A DNA stretch of 16,112 nt from MGIIb-O3 sp046710875 (GTDB lineage Archaea; Thermoplasmatota; Poseidoniia; Poseidoniales; Thalassarchaeaceae). Position 1 is the first letter of the stretch. Every line of letters starts with the position of its first letter. Made by a program: the position numbers and the translations under genes. Below are positions 8,143 through 16,112 of the stretch, piece by piece. The stretch lies in assembly GCA_046710875.1 (NCBI GenBank), contig JBKEHQ010000026.1, forward strand, positions 1-16,112, in the 5' to 3' direction. The notes under the pieces were generated by a model that had not been told where the DNA came from, did no database searches, and worked only from the letters and a program-made list of their open reading frames with translations.

Positions 8143-11100
8143 TAGAATCCATCCTCCATTCTAACATCGCAAATATCTCTTACTGAACAAAATCCGCATG
8201 AGTCTTTTGATGGAGTTGGGTGTACCTTACCAAGCATTGCCCCATTAGCAACGCCTAGAGCAACGGAGAGTCTCTGAGTTAACCATGCTCTAAATGGGTC
8301 ACTATTTGGACTTGGAGGATCGTCAGTAAATCTAAATAAATCTGGAGTGAGAGTAGATCTTTCACCTATTTTTAATCCTGGAGGTATGTGTTCATTAGGA
8401 GACATTTCAACCAAATGTATAGTATTATGGCTAAATATTGATATTCCAGCGCCGACCACTAAATCTCCGGGATGGGCCATTTCCCATGCTCTAGCATATA
8501 TTGCTAGTTGGAGTTCTTCAAGAAGGCCCATTGAATGTCTATCTTTTGCAGACTTAGATTCTGTTGTCTTGAGATCTCTGATTACTATTAATCTACGAGG
8601 AATCCATTCTTCTGAATCAAATTTCAATGGTGCAATTGAATTATTTCCATTTTCATTAATCCATATTTCTCCTTGTTTATCAAATGGTAATTGCCCAACT
8701 CTATCTATGTGTCCTTGTACCATTATAGAGGGTAACTTCTGCATATCTGGGCTAGTTAATTGTGAAGGTATGCTAATTTCAATACCTTTACTATTGTAAT
8801 TTTTTATATTCCATTCTATACTAATTGGCATACTATCTTCAATAGAAAATTCAGCCTCTACAATGTTTCCAATTCTACCTGAAGGTTTGATTGGAATGGG
8901 ATTTGCTAGCCAATCATTCCATTGGTTTCGATTCATACCAGTTAAAATTTGTAAGCGGTTAGCCGATACGGCATCTGTTCTATCTAGCCATGGTGCCCTC
9001 GAATCTAAAGATTCGAAAGCTATTTGCATAACTTCCTCTTTTGTAAGTCCTGACTTAAACAAATTAATAGGTTTATTTTGTTTATTTTTATCATAAGATT
9101 CTACACCAATTTCGAGACCCAATATATGACATAATACATCATGATGGATTAAGTGAATTAGTTCACCATGGACTCGGGCATCTAAATCTTCAGATTGTAA
9201 TTCTTCTTGTTTTGCTCTAAGTCCCCTTGAGAGCCAGCCGCTACGAGGACATTTTAACCAATCATGCAATCTACTTGGGGACCATATTTGTTTTCTTTGC
9301 TCAGCACCTTGTGAATGCCCATGACGATTATCACTAACAGATATTTCTGTTGGAGAGATACTGAATGGCCTGGGATCTATTGTTGGCGTCCTTTTACCTG
9401 AATTGGTATGGCCTCCAATAACTGGCCATGTATCAAAATCCCTAGGACTAGTATTGCCGCTTGGAACTTTTCTTGAAAAATCGATATGATTTATAGAAAA
9501 TATATGATTTCTAGATTTTTCTGGCAAATAATGGTCACTACCAACTCGATCTGGTTGTCTCCTCTCACGTTCACGTTGTAGTTTAACATCAATAGGTATG
9601 GTAATTGAATCGGCATTTAGTGGAGGATAATTTAATTTTTGTCCATGTTGTAAATTAATCCCATCTAATTGACGGATATCACGAGGGTTGGTGGGTTTTG
9701 AATCATCATATTCTTCAATTAAATGACTATTTAATGATATCCATTCTCTAATTGGGGCACTGGGAGGTGACGTATCATCAAGACTGGGATCCAAAATTAT
9801 AGTTCTTTTTCCTCCAAATAATAAATGTTGTAAAAAGTGTCTTGCTTTTCTTATTGGGCCATCGGGCCTCAAAAGGTCAAAGCGATAACGTTCTTCATCG
9901 CCTAAAAATGGAATTTTTTGGACTTTCATATCCCATGATGAGCTAGATAAATTTGCAAGAATTATTAAATCTGCAGAACAGCCTAAAGCCTGTTCAGGAG
10001 TCAAAAACCTCAACCTAGACATATTTATTGAATTAGAATCAGAATACGTAATTGAATTTATCAGATTTAGATATTCATCAACCCAATCGGGACCATTTAC
10101 TGCTGGTTTATGATTCAATGAAAACTGCATATTTCTTAATGACTTATAATTTTTAATAATTGATTGAATTACTGCAGGTATAGATAGCGATTCGGTATCT
10201 ATATTGTCGGAAATTAATTCTAAATTTACTGTCTTTAATATTTCTAACAACCATTTATCCGCATTATTAAATGGCTTTATTATTGGTAATTTAGCCCCTG
10301 TGTGGCATCCAATTCTAAATTCGCTTTCTTTCAATGCAAGTTTATCTTCGTCCCTGAGTAAAGGTCCTAAAGAATAGGCAAGATTTAGTAACCACCATTG
10401 AGTAGATTCTTTTTTGATTGATTCAGAATTATCACTAGGTGATCTAGAAAGAGATTCGAGCCACCTTCTTAGTGCTCCTGGACCACCTAGAACATGTTCA
10501 CTTCGTGCTAAATTAGTCAGTAGTTGTTGATCAGGAATAATATTAATATCTGAATCCATAGGGTGAGTGACAGAGAATTCAAATGGAGATATCATGGTTT
10601 GAAGAGATATTACTCTCAAGTTTTCAAGTGAAAAACTATTTTCTCCATGTCCCAAAGTAACTAGTTGATTGAGCCAATGCCCGAGGGAATTACTGGTTAA
10701 ATTAATTTCAGAGTTATTTAGTGGGATACCTAGATTATTAGCCATATTTTTCCAACGATAATTATTTGATTCTAAAGAAGGATCTACAATTATTATACTT
10801 GAATCAGGATTTGAATCTAAGTAATCACGAACAATTGAGGAAGTAATTCGAAAAGAATGAGTTTCTCTTTTAAGTTGGTAAATTGTAGCATTGATTTCAC
10901 TACTTTCTGATTCAATTTCATGAATTGGCATAAATTCTGGTAAGTCTTCTTTGGATTCAACTGGATATTGATCCATCAATAAGTAACCATGATGTCCGAG
11001 CCTGAAATTACCAGGATAGGTTAGTTGATGAATAGGACAATGATTGGAGATGGCATGTAACATTTTCTTTTGTGATTTGGGCAAACTTGGAGCATGATTT

Positions 11101-11714
11101 AGCATTATAATCCCATCAATATCGATAAAGGTGAATGGTTTATTTGAGTCTGACAATTTCTCTGTAATTCGTGAATACGCCATATCTGGATGAGTTCCTC
11201 CTAATTTCTTTTCAAGATTCTGTAGAATTCGATTGAAAGAATGAATGCCGGGACCTGTCCAAGATTTTACTACTCCTTCTTTTGATAAATATGCATGTAA
11301 TTTTACTAATTGTGAAGTCTTGCCTCTGCCCCAATCCATATCGGGAATAGGATTAATTATTGGAAATGCCAATTTTTTAGCTTCAATGATACATTCTTGA
11401 TGTAGTATAATATTGAAGGATTCTTGAACTGGCAATAATCTTGGAAGTCTTAAATCTGCAAGTAGTGAAATATGTAAAGATTCTATTGTCTGGTGTAACT
11501 TCCTATCAAAAGCAAACCCCTTGGAACCTAATTTTGAGAGGTTTTCTTTACGTGACTCTTCATTTGGATATATTATCATTAACTTATTTTTTCTCTTTTC
11601 GGGAATCGAGATTGGGCTAAGTGCTTGCCATTCTATATGCTCTTGAAGCCATGATGGAGTAGTCCCCTCAGAGACTAATTCATTCGTAATAGAATACCTC
11701 CCTGTTTGCAACAT
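8142..11714 (-). CDS. addB: AddB-like helicase-nuclease subunit with 4Fe-4S nuclease domain
   Basis: The partner of AddA, about 1,190 residues long. The first 800 or so residues resemble the inactive-helicase scaffold of AddB. No Walker A is present, but a degenerate late helicase motif is recognisable (ADLIILANLSSSSWD at 582-596, then FLGDEERYRF), resembling the region after the motor core in AddB/RecB proteins. The C-terminal PD-(D/E)XK domain (about 811-1187, numbered from GTG 11717) is complete: LKCPRSGW (Cys823), GELIH (His855), GHIDRVG (Asp1005), IRDLKTT (Asp1048, Lys1050) and QLAIY (Gln1070, Tyr1074). Cys823 with Cys1174, Cys1177 and Cys1183 gives C-(n)-C-x2-C-x5-C, the iron-staple pattern of AddB and Cas4 nucleases. 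It should stabilise the complex on DNA and cut one strand. I chose ATG 11714 over the adjacent GTG 11717 because it lies three bases past GGTGAT. It begins 56 bases after the thioredoxin-fold gene. Confidence 0.88.
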   Translation of the reverse strand: MLQTGRYSITNELVSEGTTPSWLQEHIEWQALSPISIPEKRKNKLMIIYPNEESRKENLSKLGSKGFAFDRKLHQTIESLHISLLADLRLPRLLPVQESFNIILHQECIIEAKKLAFPIINPIPDMDWGRGKTSQLVKLHAYLSKEGVVKSWTGPGIHSFNRILQNLEKKLGGTHPDMAYSRITEKLSDSNKPFTFIDIDGIIMLNHAPSLPKSQKKMLHAISNHCPIHQLTYPGNFRLGHHGYLLMDQYPVESKEDLPEFMPIHEIESESSEINATIYQLKRETHSFRITSSIVRDYLDSNPDSSIIIVDPSLESNNYRWKNMANNLGIPLNNSEINLTSNSLGHWLNQLVTLGHGENSFSLENLRVISLQTMISPFEFSVTHPMDSDINIIPDQQLLTNLARSEHVLGGPGALRRWLESLSRSPSDNSESIKKESTQWWLLNLAYSLGPLLRDEDKLALKESEFRIGCHTGAKLPIIKPFNNADKWLLEILKTVNLELISDNIDTESLSIPAVIQSIIKNYKSLRNMQFSLNHKPAVNGPDWVDEYLNLINSITYSDSNSINMSRLRFLTPEQALGCSADLIILANLSSSSWDMKVQKIPFLGDEERYRFDLLRPDGPIRKARHFLQHLLFGGKRTIILDPSLDDTSPPSAPIREWISLNSHLIEEYDDSKPTNPRDIRQLDGINLQHGQKLNYPPLNADSITIPIDVKLQRERERRQPDRVGSDHYLPEKSRNHIFSINHIDFSRKVPSGNTSPRDFDTWPVIGGHTNSGKRTPTIDPRPFSISPTEISVSDNRHGHSQGAEQRKQIWSPSRLHDWLKCPRSGWLSRGLRAKQEELQSEDLDARVHGELIHLIHHDVLCHILGLEIGVESYDKNKQNKPINLFKSGLTKEEVMQIAFESLDSRAPWLDRTDAVSANRLQILTGMNRNQWNDWLANPIPIKPSGRIGNIVEAEFSIEDSMPISIEWNIKNYNSKGIEISIPSQLTSPDMQKLPSIMVQGHIDRVGQLPFDKQGEIWINENGNNSIAPLKFDSEEWIPRRLIVIRDLKTTESKSAKDRHSMGLLEELQLAIYARAWEMAHPGDLVVGAGISIFSHNTIHLVEMSPNEHIPPGLKIGERSTLTPDLFRFTDDPPSPNSDPFRAWLTQRLSVALGVANGAMLGKVHPTPSKDSCGFCSVRDICDVRMEDGF
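8152..8157 (-). promoter_or_regulatory. Shine-Dalgarno site of addA inside addB
   Basis: GGAGGA on the minus strand lies nine bases before the addA ATG at 8142, within the last codons of addB. With the TAATG stop-start overlap it supports translational coupling of the two subunits and fixes the addA start. Confidence 0.65.
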
Positions 11715-11717
11715 CAC

Positions 11718-11723
11718 ATCACC
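11718..11723 (-). promoter_or_regulatory. Ribosome binding site of addB
   Basis: GGTGAT on the minus strand is complementary to AUCACC near the 3' end of archaeal 16S rRNA. Because this is the 3' half of the ideal site, its three-base distance to ATG 11714 is normal, while GTG 11717 would touch it. This decides the start. Confidence 0.55.
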
Positions 11724-11744
11724 GAGCGTACGCCATAAAGGACG

Positions 11745-11758
11745 GGGTTATTGAACCC
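11745..11758 (-). other. Short hairpin between the thioredoxin-fold gene and addB
   Basis: A perfect 5-base stem (GGGTT/AACCC) with a 4-base loop lies between the stop at 11771 and the addB ribosome site. It is the most G+C-rich part of this gap. No T-tract follows it on the minus strand, so it is not a classical terminator. It could slow or shield the addB leader, or be chance. Confidence 0.3.
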
Positions 11759-11770
11759 AACTAAGAGTTT

Positions 11771-12715
11771 CTATTTAATTTGAGAAAAATGGTTCTTTTT
11801 ACCATAAGCCACTGAAGAAACTAGAAAGCAAAGTAGAGTCAAAACAATACTTGGTGCAGGTATAGAATTATTTTTTGTTTCAACTTCGGCCCAATCGATA
11901 ATCAGAATAGCAGACATATCATTTCCGTCCCATGCGTCAGGTATGTCGAAAGATTTTGAACCATCGGATTCTTCAAGATAAATTGCTTCATGCAAGACAT
12001 GATGATAATATTCTAGACCATTAGACCCTTCTGGGAAATAAGCTACATCTTCTACGAACATTAGCCAAGCAATAGTTGAGAGTTGTTTTGAACAATCATC
12101 AATACATGAATAAGAAAGTTGAGATGTATTCCATGAAAATAAGCTAGTTGTTTGATTTATATTTGATTCTACAGATAAGCTAATTGAGCCAATCAATGGT
12201 GCACTAGTACCAAATTCTATAGAATTAGTAAAATCATTCTTCAAGGAATTAGATTTTGCTACTTTACCTGCATGCATCCTTTCACCATCTATAATTGTAG
12301 TTGGAGCACCTCTTGACATTCCTATGGCCTCTATAGATGCAGAACCATAACTAGACTCCCATCGAAGTTCGGTACTATTACTGCCGAAGGGGTCACTAGA
12401 TTCAAAAAAGTGCCTATGATAATGAATTATTGATACATTATTGTCCCCTATTGCTTCATCTCTGATTTCTTCAACATCGACACAATTTTCACACCATGTG
12501 GCAGTATATGTTTCAACAATAACTGGGAAATCTTGAAAATTCATAGATTCGCTAATTGTAGAATCATTGAGATTAATTGTAACCCCTCCGATTGTTCCAG
12601 CATTTGATTCGCCCCTTGCCTTATCCCATGTTTCTACAGTTACAATATCTGCAGTTGAAATAGTGATTGGTAGAAGAATTAATGTAACCATAAATATCGC
12701 TACAATAGACCTCAT
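11771..12715 (-). CDS. Secreted, membrane-anchored thioredoxin-fold protein
   Basis: The 314-residue protein opens with a hydrophobic signal-like segment (residues 3-22). It then has a thioredoxin fold with the redox motif WCENC (74-78) and the cis-Pro loop GAPTTIIDG (Pro138). The intervening HYHRHFFESSDPF stretch resembles thioredoxin-like proteins of the Omp28-related type. A second cysteine pair (Cys204, Cys208) may form a structural disulfide. The C-terminus is IPAPS followed by a hydrophobic stretch (about 289-304) and basic residues (KKNH). This resembles an anchoring or sorting tail, so the fold should face outside the cell. A thiol-disulfide role on surface proteins is the natural reading; whether it oxidises, reduces or isomerises is unknown. 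It follows threonine aldolase after 39 bases. The ATG has no clear ribosome site before it, so translation may depend on the upstream gene or be leaderless. Confidence 0.85.
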   Translation of the reverse strand: MRSIVAIFMVTLILLPITISTADIVTVETWDKARGESNAGTIGGVTINLNDSTISESMNFQDFPVIVETYTATWCENCVDVEEIRDEAIGDNNVSIIHYHRHFFESSDPFGSNSTELRWESSYGSASIEAIGMSRGAPTTIIDGERMHAGKVAKSNSLKNDFTNSIEFGTSAPLIGSISLSVESNINQTTSLFSWNTSQLSYSCIDDCSKQLSTIAWLMFVEDVAYFPEGSNGLEYYHHVLHEAIYLEESDGSKSFDIPDAWDGNDMSAILIIDWAEVETKNNSIPAPSIVLTLLCFLVSSVAYGKKNHFSQIK

Positions 12716-12754
12716 CAGTATATCGTATGAACTTTCATATTGAATGCTTCCGGC

Positions 12755-13801
12755 TTATTGAGCATTTTGAAATGCAAATATTGTATTTTGAATATCTTCA
12801 TCAGTGATATGTAAATGCACGACGGCTCTCACGATTGAATCGCCTATTGTCAATACATCTACTCCATGTTTTGCAACACTTTCCACAAGATTTTGAGCTT
12901 GTCCTTCTTTACATGAAATAAATACCATGTTAGATTGTACCGCTTCCAGATCTACATCATATGACTCCATTTCATTGATTACTTCAGCCAATAAACGAGC
13001 TCTGGAATGGTCCTCTGACAAACGTTGTATATTATTTTCTAAGGCATATAGTCCTGCAGCAGCAATTATGCCTGATTGTCTCATTCCCCCTCCGAACATC
13101 TTTCTCCACCTATGTGCTTCATTTATTGTATCTGAATCTCCAACCAATAATGAGCCTACAGGAGTTCCAAGACCTTTGGACAAGCAAACAGAAATCGTAT
13201 CAAACTTTTCAACCATTCTTGCAGCAGAAATTCCACTTCCTATTACGGCATTAAAAATTCTTGCACCATCTAGATGGGCTCTGCAGTTATTTGCATGAGC
13301 AATGTCGCAAATTTCATCTAATATTTCTTGGGAATATATGGAGCCGCCCCCAATATTTGCAGTATTTTCTACACATATTAACGAACAATTTGGATAATGT
13401 GAATTGCTACCTTCAACTTTTCTAATTGATTTTTTAACATCTAATGGCGACATTATTCCATAATCCCCATCTACCAATGCTACAGAGCAACCTGCTAAAA
13501 CCGCATAACCTCCACCTTCGTAAAGATAGATGTGACTTTTCTTATGAGTAATAATCTCATCACCTGGTCTTGTTTGAGATTTAATTGCAATAGCGTTTGA
13601 CATGGTACCTGAAGGAACAAATAATGCTGCTTCTTTACCAAGCATTTTTGCAATTCTATTTTGCAATTCTATTACTGTTGGATCATCACCCAGTACATCA
13701 TCACCAACAATTGCATTTGCCATTACTTCTCTCATTGCAGGAACAGGTTGAGTGACTGTATCACTACGTAGATCGATTCTGCCACCGGGATAGTCGCGCA
13801 T
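12755..13801 (-). CDS. ltaE: Low-specificity threonine aldolase (PLP-dependent)
   Basis: The enzyme cleaves L-threonine or L-allo-threonine to glycine and acetaldehyde with pyridoxal phosphate; it is cytoplasmic. All family marks are visible over 348 residues: the N-terminal DLRSDTVTQP (residues 10-19), VGDDVLGDDP (32-41), SGTMSNAIA (64-72), His90 in SHIYLYEGGG (stacks on the cofactor ring), HLDGARI (Asp178, Arg181), SVCLSKGLGTPVG with the cofactor lysine Lys209, and Arg325 near the end as the likely substrate-carboxylate arginine. Length matches the family (about 330-350), and the ATG at 13801 directly precedes the conserved N-terminus. It could supply glycine or one-carbon units, or degrade threonine from peptides. 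It sits 43 bases after the Cys-rich surface protein gene and 39 before the thioredoxin-fold gene, all on one strand, with no functional link visible. Confidence 0.95.
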   Translation of the reverse strand: MRDYPGGRIDLRSDTVTQPVPAMREVMANAIVGDDVLGDDPTVIELQNRIAKMLGKEAALFVPSGTMSNAIAIKSQTRPGDEIITHKKSHIYLYEGGGYAVLAGCSVALVDGDYGIMSPLDVKKSIRKVEGSNSHYPNCSLICVENTANIGGGSIYSQEILDEICDIAHANNCRAHLDGARIFNAVIGSGISAARMVEKFDTISVCLSKGLGTPVGSLLVGDSDTINEAHRWRKMFGGGMRQSGIIAAAGLYALENNIQRLSEDHSRARLLAEVINEMESYDVDLEAVQSNMVFISCKEGQAQNLVESVAKHGVDVLTIGDSIVRAVVHLHITDEDIQNTIFAFQNAQ

Positions 13802-13844
13802 GTTTATCCCACAAGGCTAGAGGAATTAACTAATACGGAATTAT

Positions 13845-16112
13845 TTACTTTTTTAATGACTCTGGAACATAATCTATAGTTTTTTCATCCCACTCTTTAG
13901 TTTCTTTATCACTAGAAGATTTACTGCCTTCACTAATTCGATATTTGTAAGCATATACTGCTACAATGACTATTAATGGTATAACCAATATGGGAATTAT
14001 TGGAATTGAGTCTTTTCCTTGGATACATCTAGTCTGCCCGGTTGTTGGCTGCGTATCTCCAGATTTGCATGGAGTTTGTTCGCTAGCTCCTTCTTCTGAA
14101 ACAAAATTGTCAACATCGGCTGATTTACAATCAAATTGACCTGCATCTGGTTGATATTTCCCCATTGAACAAGGGAATTGTGAACTAGCTGCTGATGAAG
14201 AAACAAAGTTTCCAGGGTCTGCATCTAAACATTCAGATTGACTTGTTTCAGGTTGGTAGGTTCCTCTTTGACAGGGGCTTTGAGACATACTACCTGCCTC
14301 TGGAACATGCTGACCAGCATATGCAGGTATACATTCTGTATTTTCTTGAGTTGGTTGGAAAGTTCCTGCTTCACAGGGTGTTTGCTCGGATTGAGCAAAT
14401 TTTGAAACATAATTTCCAGGAGTTGATTTGAGGCATGATGATGCCCCTGAATCAGGCTGGAATGTACCTTTAAGGCACATTTCTTGATTTGATTGTGCCT
14501 CACTAGCAACAAAGAATCCCGGATCTGCAGCTACGCAGGAAGATTGTCCTTCTGCTGCATAAGTTCCGGGTTGACAGGGTGATGCTTCTGATGAGCCATC
14601 GGATTCTGTGAAATATCCGGGAGGAGTTTCTACACAATTTAATGATCCTTCAATTTCTTGAAACTGACCTGAAGGGCAAGGAGTTGGTTCAGTGGCACCA
14701 ATTGAATCTACAAATGTACCAGGCTCGGCTTGAGTACATTCATTTTGTCCTTCTTCTGATGAATAAGTTCCTTCTGGACAAGATGATTGTCCAGTAGCCC
14801 CTTGCTCAGAAACGACAGACCCGGGTGTTGCTGGAATACAAGATGATTGTCCGGTACCTGGTTGATATGTTCCTACAGAACACGGAATTTGGAATTTCGC
14901 ACCTTCAAGTCCTACATAATGTCCAATAGATGCAGGAATACAAGATGTTTGACCAGTATCCGGTTGATATGTTCCATTAGAACAGGATATTTCGGAACTT
15001 TGGCCAGTATCTAGAACATAGTTTCCTGCAGAAGCATTATTGCATTCTATTTGCCCTAACGTATCAGAATATGTTCCAACATCGCAAATATCTTGAGATA
15101 TGGAGGCCGATGAAGACACATGATATCCAATATCAGCAGATAAACAATTATTCTGGCCCGTTAATGGTTGATATGTTCCAGCAGGACATAGTGTTTGAGA
15201 TACTGATTTCCTATTATTGGTAAAGTGTCCAGCATCTGTAATAATACAATCTTGACTACCTGAATTAGGCTGATAGGTTCCTGTTGGACATTTTTCTTGA
15301 TTTTCAGCAGACTGAGTATCTGTATAATATCCAGGTGAGTTTTCTATACAACTTATTTGTCCTGAGTCATTCTGATAAGTTCCCGCAATACAAGGCATTT
15401 GTTCGGAAGAATTAGTATTATTCACGTAATTGCCCGGAGATGCAAACAAACAGTAAGATTGTCCTGCTAGAGGCTGATAGCTGCCATAATCACAAACATT
15501 AGCAACGCCGTTAATAGAATACGATCCAGGAGAAACTTCCACGCATACGTTATCTATTTGTTGATAGCCTGAATTACAAGGATACGGATTTGAGTCGAAG
15601 ATAGTAAGAATTCCATCGCCATCTGGATCCTGTTCAGACGCATAAGTAGTTAGCCCATTTCCTGCTGCTGTATTTCCTACTCTTACAGGATAATTTATCT
15701 GTCCCGTGACTCCAGACATACCATTACCAAGAGAGCCATCATATGGCCTTCCCCAGCAATATGCAGAACCATTGGCTTTTATCGCACATGTATTTTGAAG
15801 ACCTGCTTCGATTCCTATGAATGTATGATTTCCTGAAACATTTGTTGGTAATTGCCTAGATATTCCATTATTAAAATCGTCTAAAGCACCACCATCTCCG
15901 AGCCCACCATGCCAATTAGTTCCCCAGCATTTAGCGGCTCCTGTATCCAATAATATACAATAAAATGCATTACCGGCAGTTATAGATATAGGAATTTCGT
16001 ATTCTTCTAATGTAACTAACCCTGGTTCATAATTACTATCATTACTACCATCACCAAGTTGACCTTCTCCTCCCGAGCCCCAGCAATATACATTATGATC
16101 CATAGATAATGC
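13845..16112 (-). CDS. RCC1-repeat plus Cys-rich repeat surface protein, 5' end beyond window
   Basis: The frame is open to the window edge, and ALS before MDHNVYCWG (at 16103) continues an RCC1 motif, so the true start lies outside. Counting from that Met, residues 1-145 hold RCC1-type beta-propeller repeats with CWG marks at 7-9, 59-61 and 116-118. A calcium-binding-like DPDGDG follows at 159-164. Residues 204-693 contain fourteen 34-residue Cys-rich repeats and a final half repeat of the form CxxGTYQPxxGQxxC, resembling ephrin-receptor-like (GCC2/GCC3) domains. One membrane segment (about 699-719) leads to a polar, basic/acidic cytoplasmic tail of about 33 residues. The propeller and repeats should be displayed outside the cell on a long stalk. 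Ligand and role are unknown; adhesion, binding of particles or an envelope function are guesses. No sorting signal like that of the thioredoxin-fold protein is seen. Confidence 0.88.
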   Translation of the reverse strand, partial: ALSMDHNVYCWGSGGEGQLGDGSNDSNYEPGLVTLEEYEIPISITAGNAFYCILLDTGAAKCWGTNWHGGLGDGGALDDFNNGISRQLPTNVSGNHTFIGIEAGLQNTCAIKANGSAYCWGRPYDGSLGNGMSGVTGQINYPVRVGNTAAGNGLTTYASEQDPDGDGILTIFDSNPYPCNSGYQQIDNVCVEVSPGSYSINGVANVCDYGSYQPLAGQSYCLFASPGNYVNNTNSSEQMPCIAGTYQNDSGQISCIENSPGYYTDTQSAENQEKCPTGTYQPNSGSQDCIITDAGHFTNNRKSVSQTLCPAGTYQPLTGQNNCLSADIGYHVSSSASISQDICDVGTYSDTLGQIECNNASAGNYVLDTGQSSEISCSNGTYQPDTGQTSCIPASIGHYVGLEGAKFQIPCSVGTYQPGTGQSSCIPATPGSVVSEQGATGQSSCPEGTYSSEEGQNECTQAEPGTFVDSIGATEPTPCPSGQFQEIEGSLNCVETPPGYFTESDGSSEASPCQPGTYAAEGQSSCVAADPGFFVASEAQSNQEMCLKGTFQPDSGASSCLKSTPGNYVSKFAQSEQTPCEAGTFQPTQENTECIPAYAGQHVPEAGSMSQSPCQRGTYQPETSQSECLDADPGNFVSSSAASSQFPCSMGKYQPDAGQFDCKSADVDNFVSEEGASEQTPCKSGDTQPTTGQTRCIQGKDSIPIIPILVIPLIVIVAVYAYKYRISEGSKSSSDKETKEWDEKTIDYVPESLKK
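14025..15494 (-). repeat. Tandem array of 102-base coding repeats (Cys-rich, 14.5 units)
   Basis: The units start at Cys residues spaced 34 apart, except the tenth unit, which is 33 residues long because one codon is missing between its two cysteines. Each unit has cysteines at positions 1 and 15, a GTYQP-like turn after the first and a (D/P)xGxxV step after the second. The DNA is diverged but still similar: the stretches beginning at 14833 and 14935 are exactly 102 bases apart and agree at about four of five bases over roughly 50 bases. Growth by unit duplication is therefore likely. It is coding throughout and not a CRISPR array. Confidence 0.85.

Noticed and set aside
8142..9251. Cas4-type nuclease reading of the Fe-S nuclease domain
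   Set aside because: The domain is fused to an AddB-like N-terminal region and paired with AddA; there are no cas genes or CRISPR array nearby.
11313..11330. GRGKTS in AddB (residues 130-135) as a Walker A motif
   Set aside because: It lacks the glycine five residues before GKT, lies too far from the N-terminus, and no other ATPase motif follows. AddB-type subunits often lack ATP binding.
11744..11758. T-arm-like sequence on the minus strand (GGGTTCAATAACCCC) as a tRNA remnant
   Set aside because: With a standard 7-base loop the stem does not pair, and no acceptor, D-arm or anticodon arm can be found in the short gap.
12927..13298. Plus-strand open frame opposite the threonine aldolase
   Set aside because: It is antisense to the PLP-lysine region of a well-conserved enzyme and has no recognisable product.
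13997..14512. Alternative minus-strand frames (13997-14224, 14225-14512) inside the repeat gene
   Set aside because: Repetitive DNA keeps other frames open by chance; the Cys-repeat frame continues through both.
14025..15494. Regularly spaced repeat as a CRISPR array
   Set aside because: The period is 102 bases, the repeats are diverged, and the whole region is one open coding frame with conserved cysteines.

Overview
The window is an AT-rich stretch (about one-third G+C by eye) with seven clear protein genes, plus a probable gene end at the left edge and a possible short leader ORF. The best guess for the source is a marine planktonic euryarchaeon of the Marine Group II/III type (Poseidoniales and relatives). 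The reasons are TATA-like boxes placed about 25 bases before start codons, a GGTGAT ribosome site that matches archaeal 16S 3' ends, frequent ATA and AGA/AGG codons, and a surface protein that joins RCC1-type repeats to a long Cys-rich GTYQP-type array. This taxonomic call is an inference from style, not from a marker gene. No rRNA, tRNA, CRISPR array, insertion sequence or phage gene was seen.

Layout. Positions 1-127 probably hold the 3' end of a gene entering from the left. Positions 128-335 are a very AT-rich leader with a TATA-like box and a 19-codon ORF whose stop overlaps the next start. The only complete plus-strand gene, a membrane-anchored hexapeptide acyltransferase (336-1061), follows. 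From 1062 to the right edge everything is on the minus strand. Read in the direction of transcription (right to left) the order is: a giant Cys-rich repeat surface protein cut by the window edge (16112-13845), a threonine aldolase (13801-12755), a secreted thioredoxin-fold protein (12715-11771), an AddB-like nuclease subunit (11714-8142), an AddA-like helicase-nuclease (8142-3268), an M20 metallopeptidase (3173-1761) and a coiled-coil protein (1679-1062). The acyltransferase and the coiled-coil gene meet tail to tail with no base between their stop codons.

How the genes work together. The addB-addA pair is the centre of the window. Stop and start overlap as TAATG, and each subunit carries a complete PD-(D/E)XK nuclease site, so they should form one heterodimeric helicase-nuclease that processes double-strand DNA ends. 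Such a machine is normal in bacteria, whereas archaea usually rely on HerA-NurA with Mre11-Rad50. AddB has the textbook Cys pattern for a 4Fe-4S 'iron staple', and AddA also ends in a Cys cluster that could hold a second one. The secreted thioredoxin-fold protein lies two genes downstream of a surface protein with two cysteines in every 34-residue repeat, so a disulfide-handling relationship is a reasonable guess. Threonine aldolase and the M20 peptidase look like ordinary amino-acid and peptide catabolism genes.
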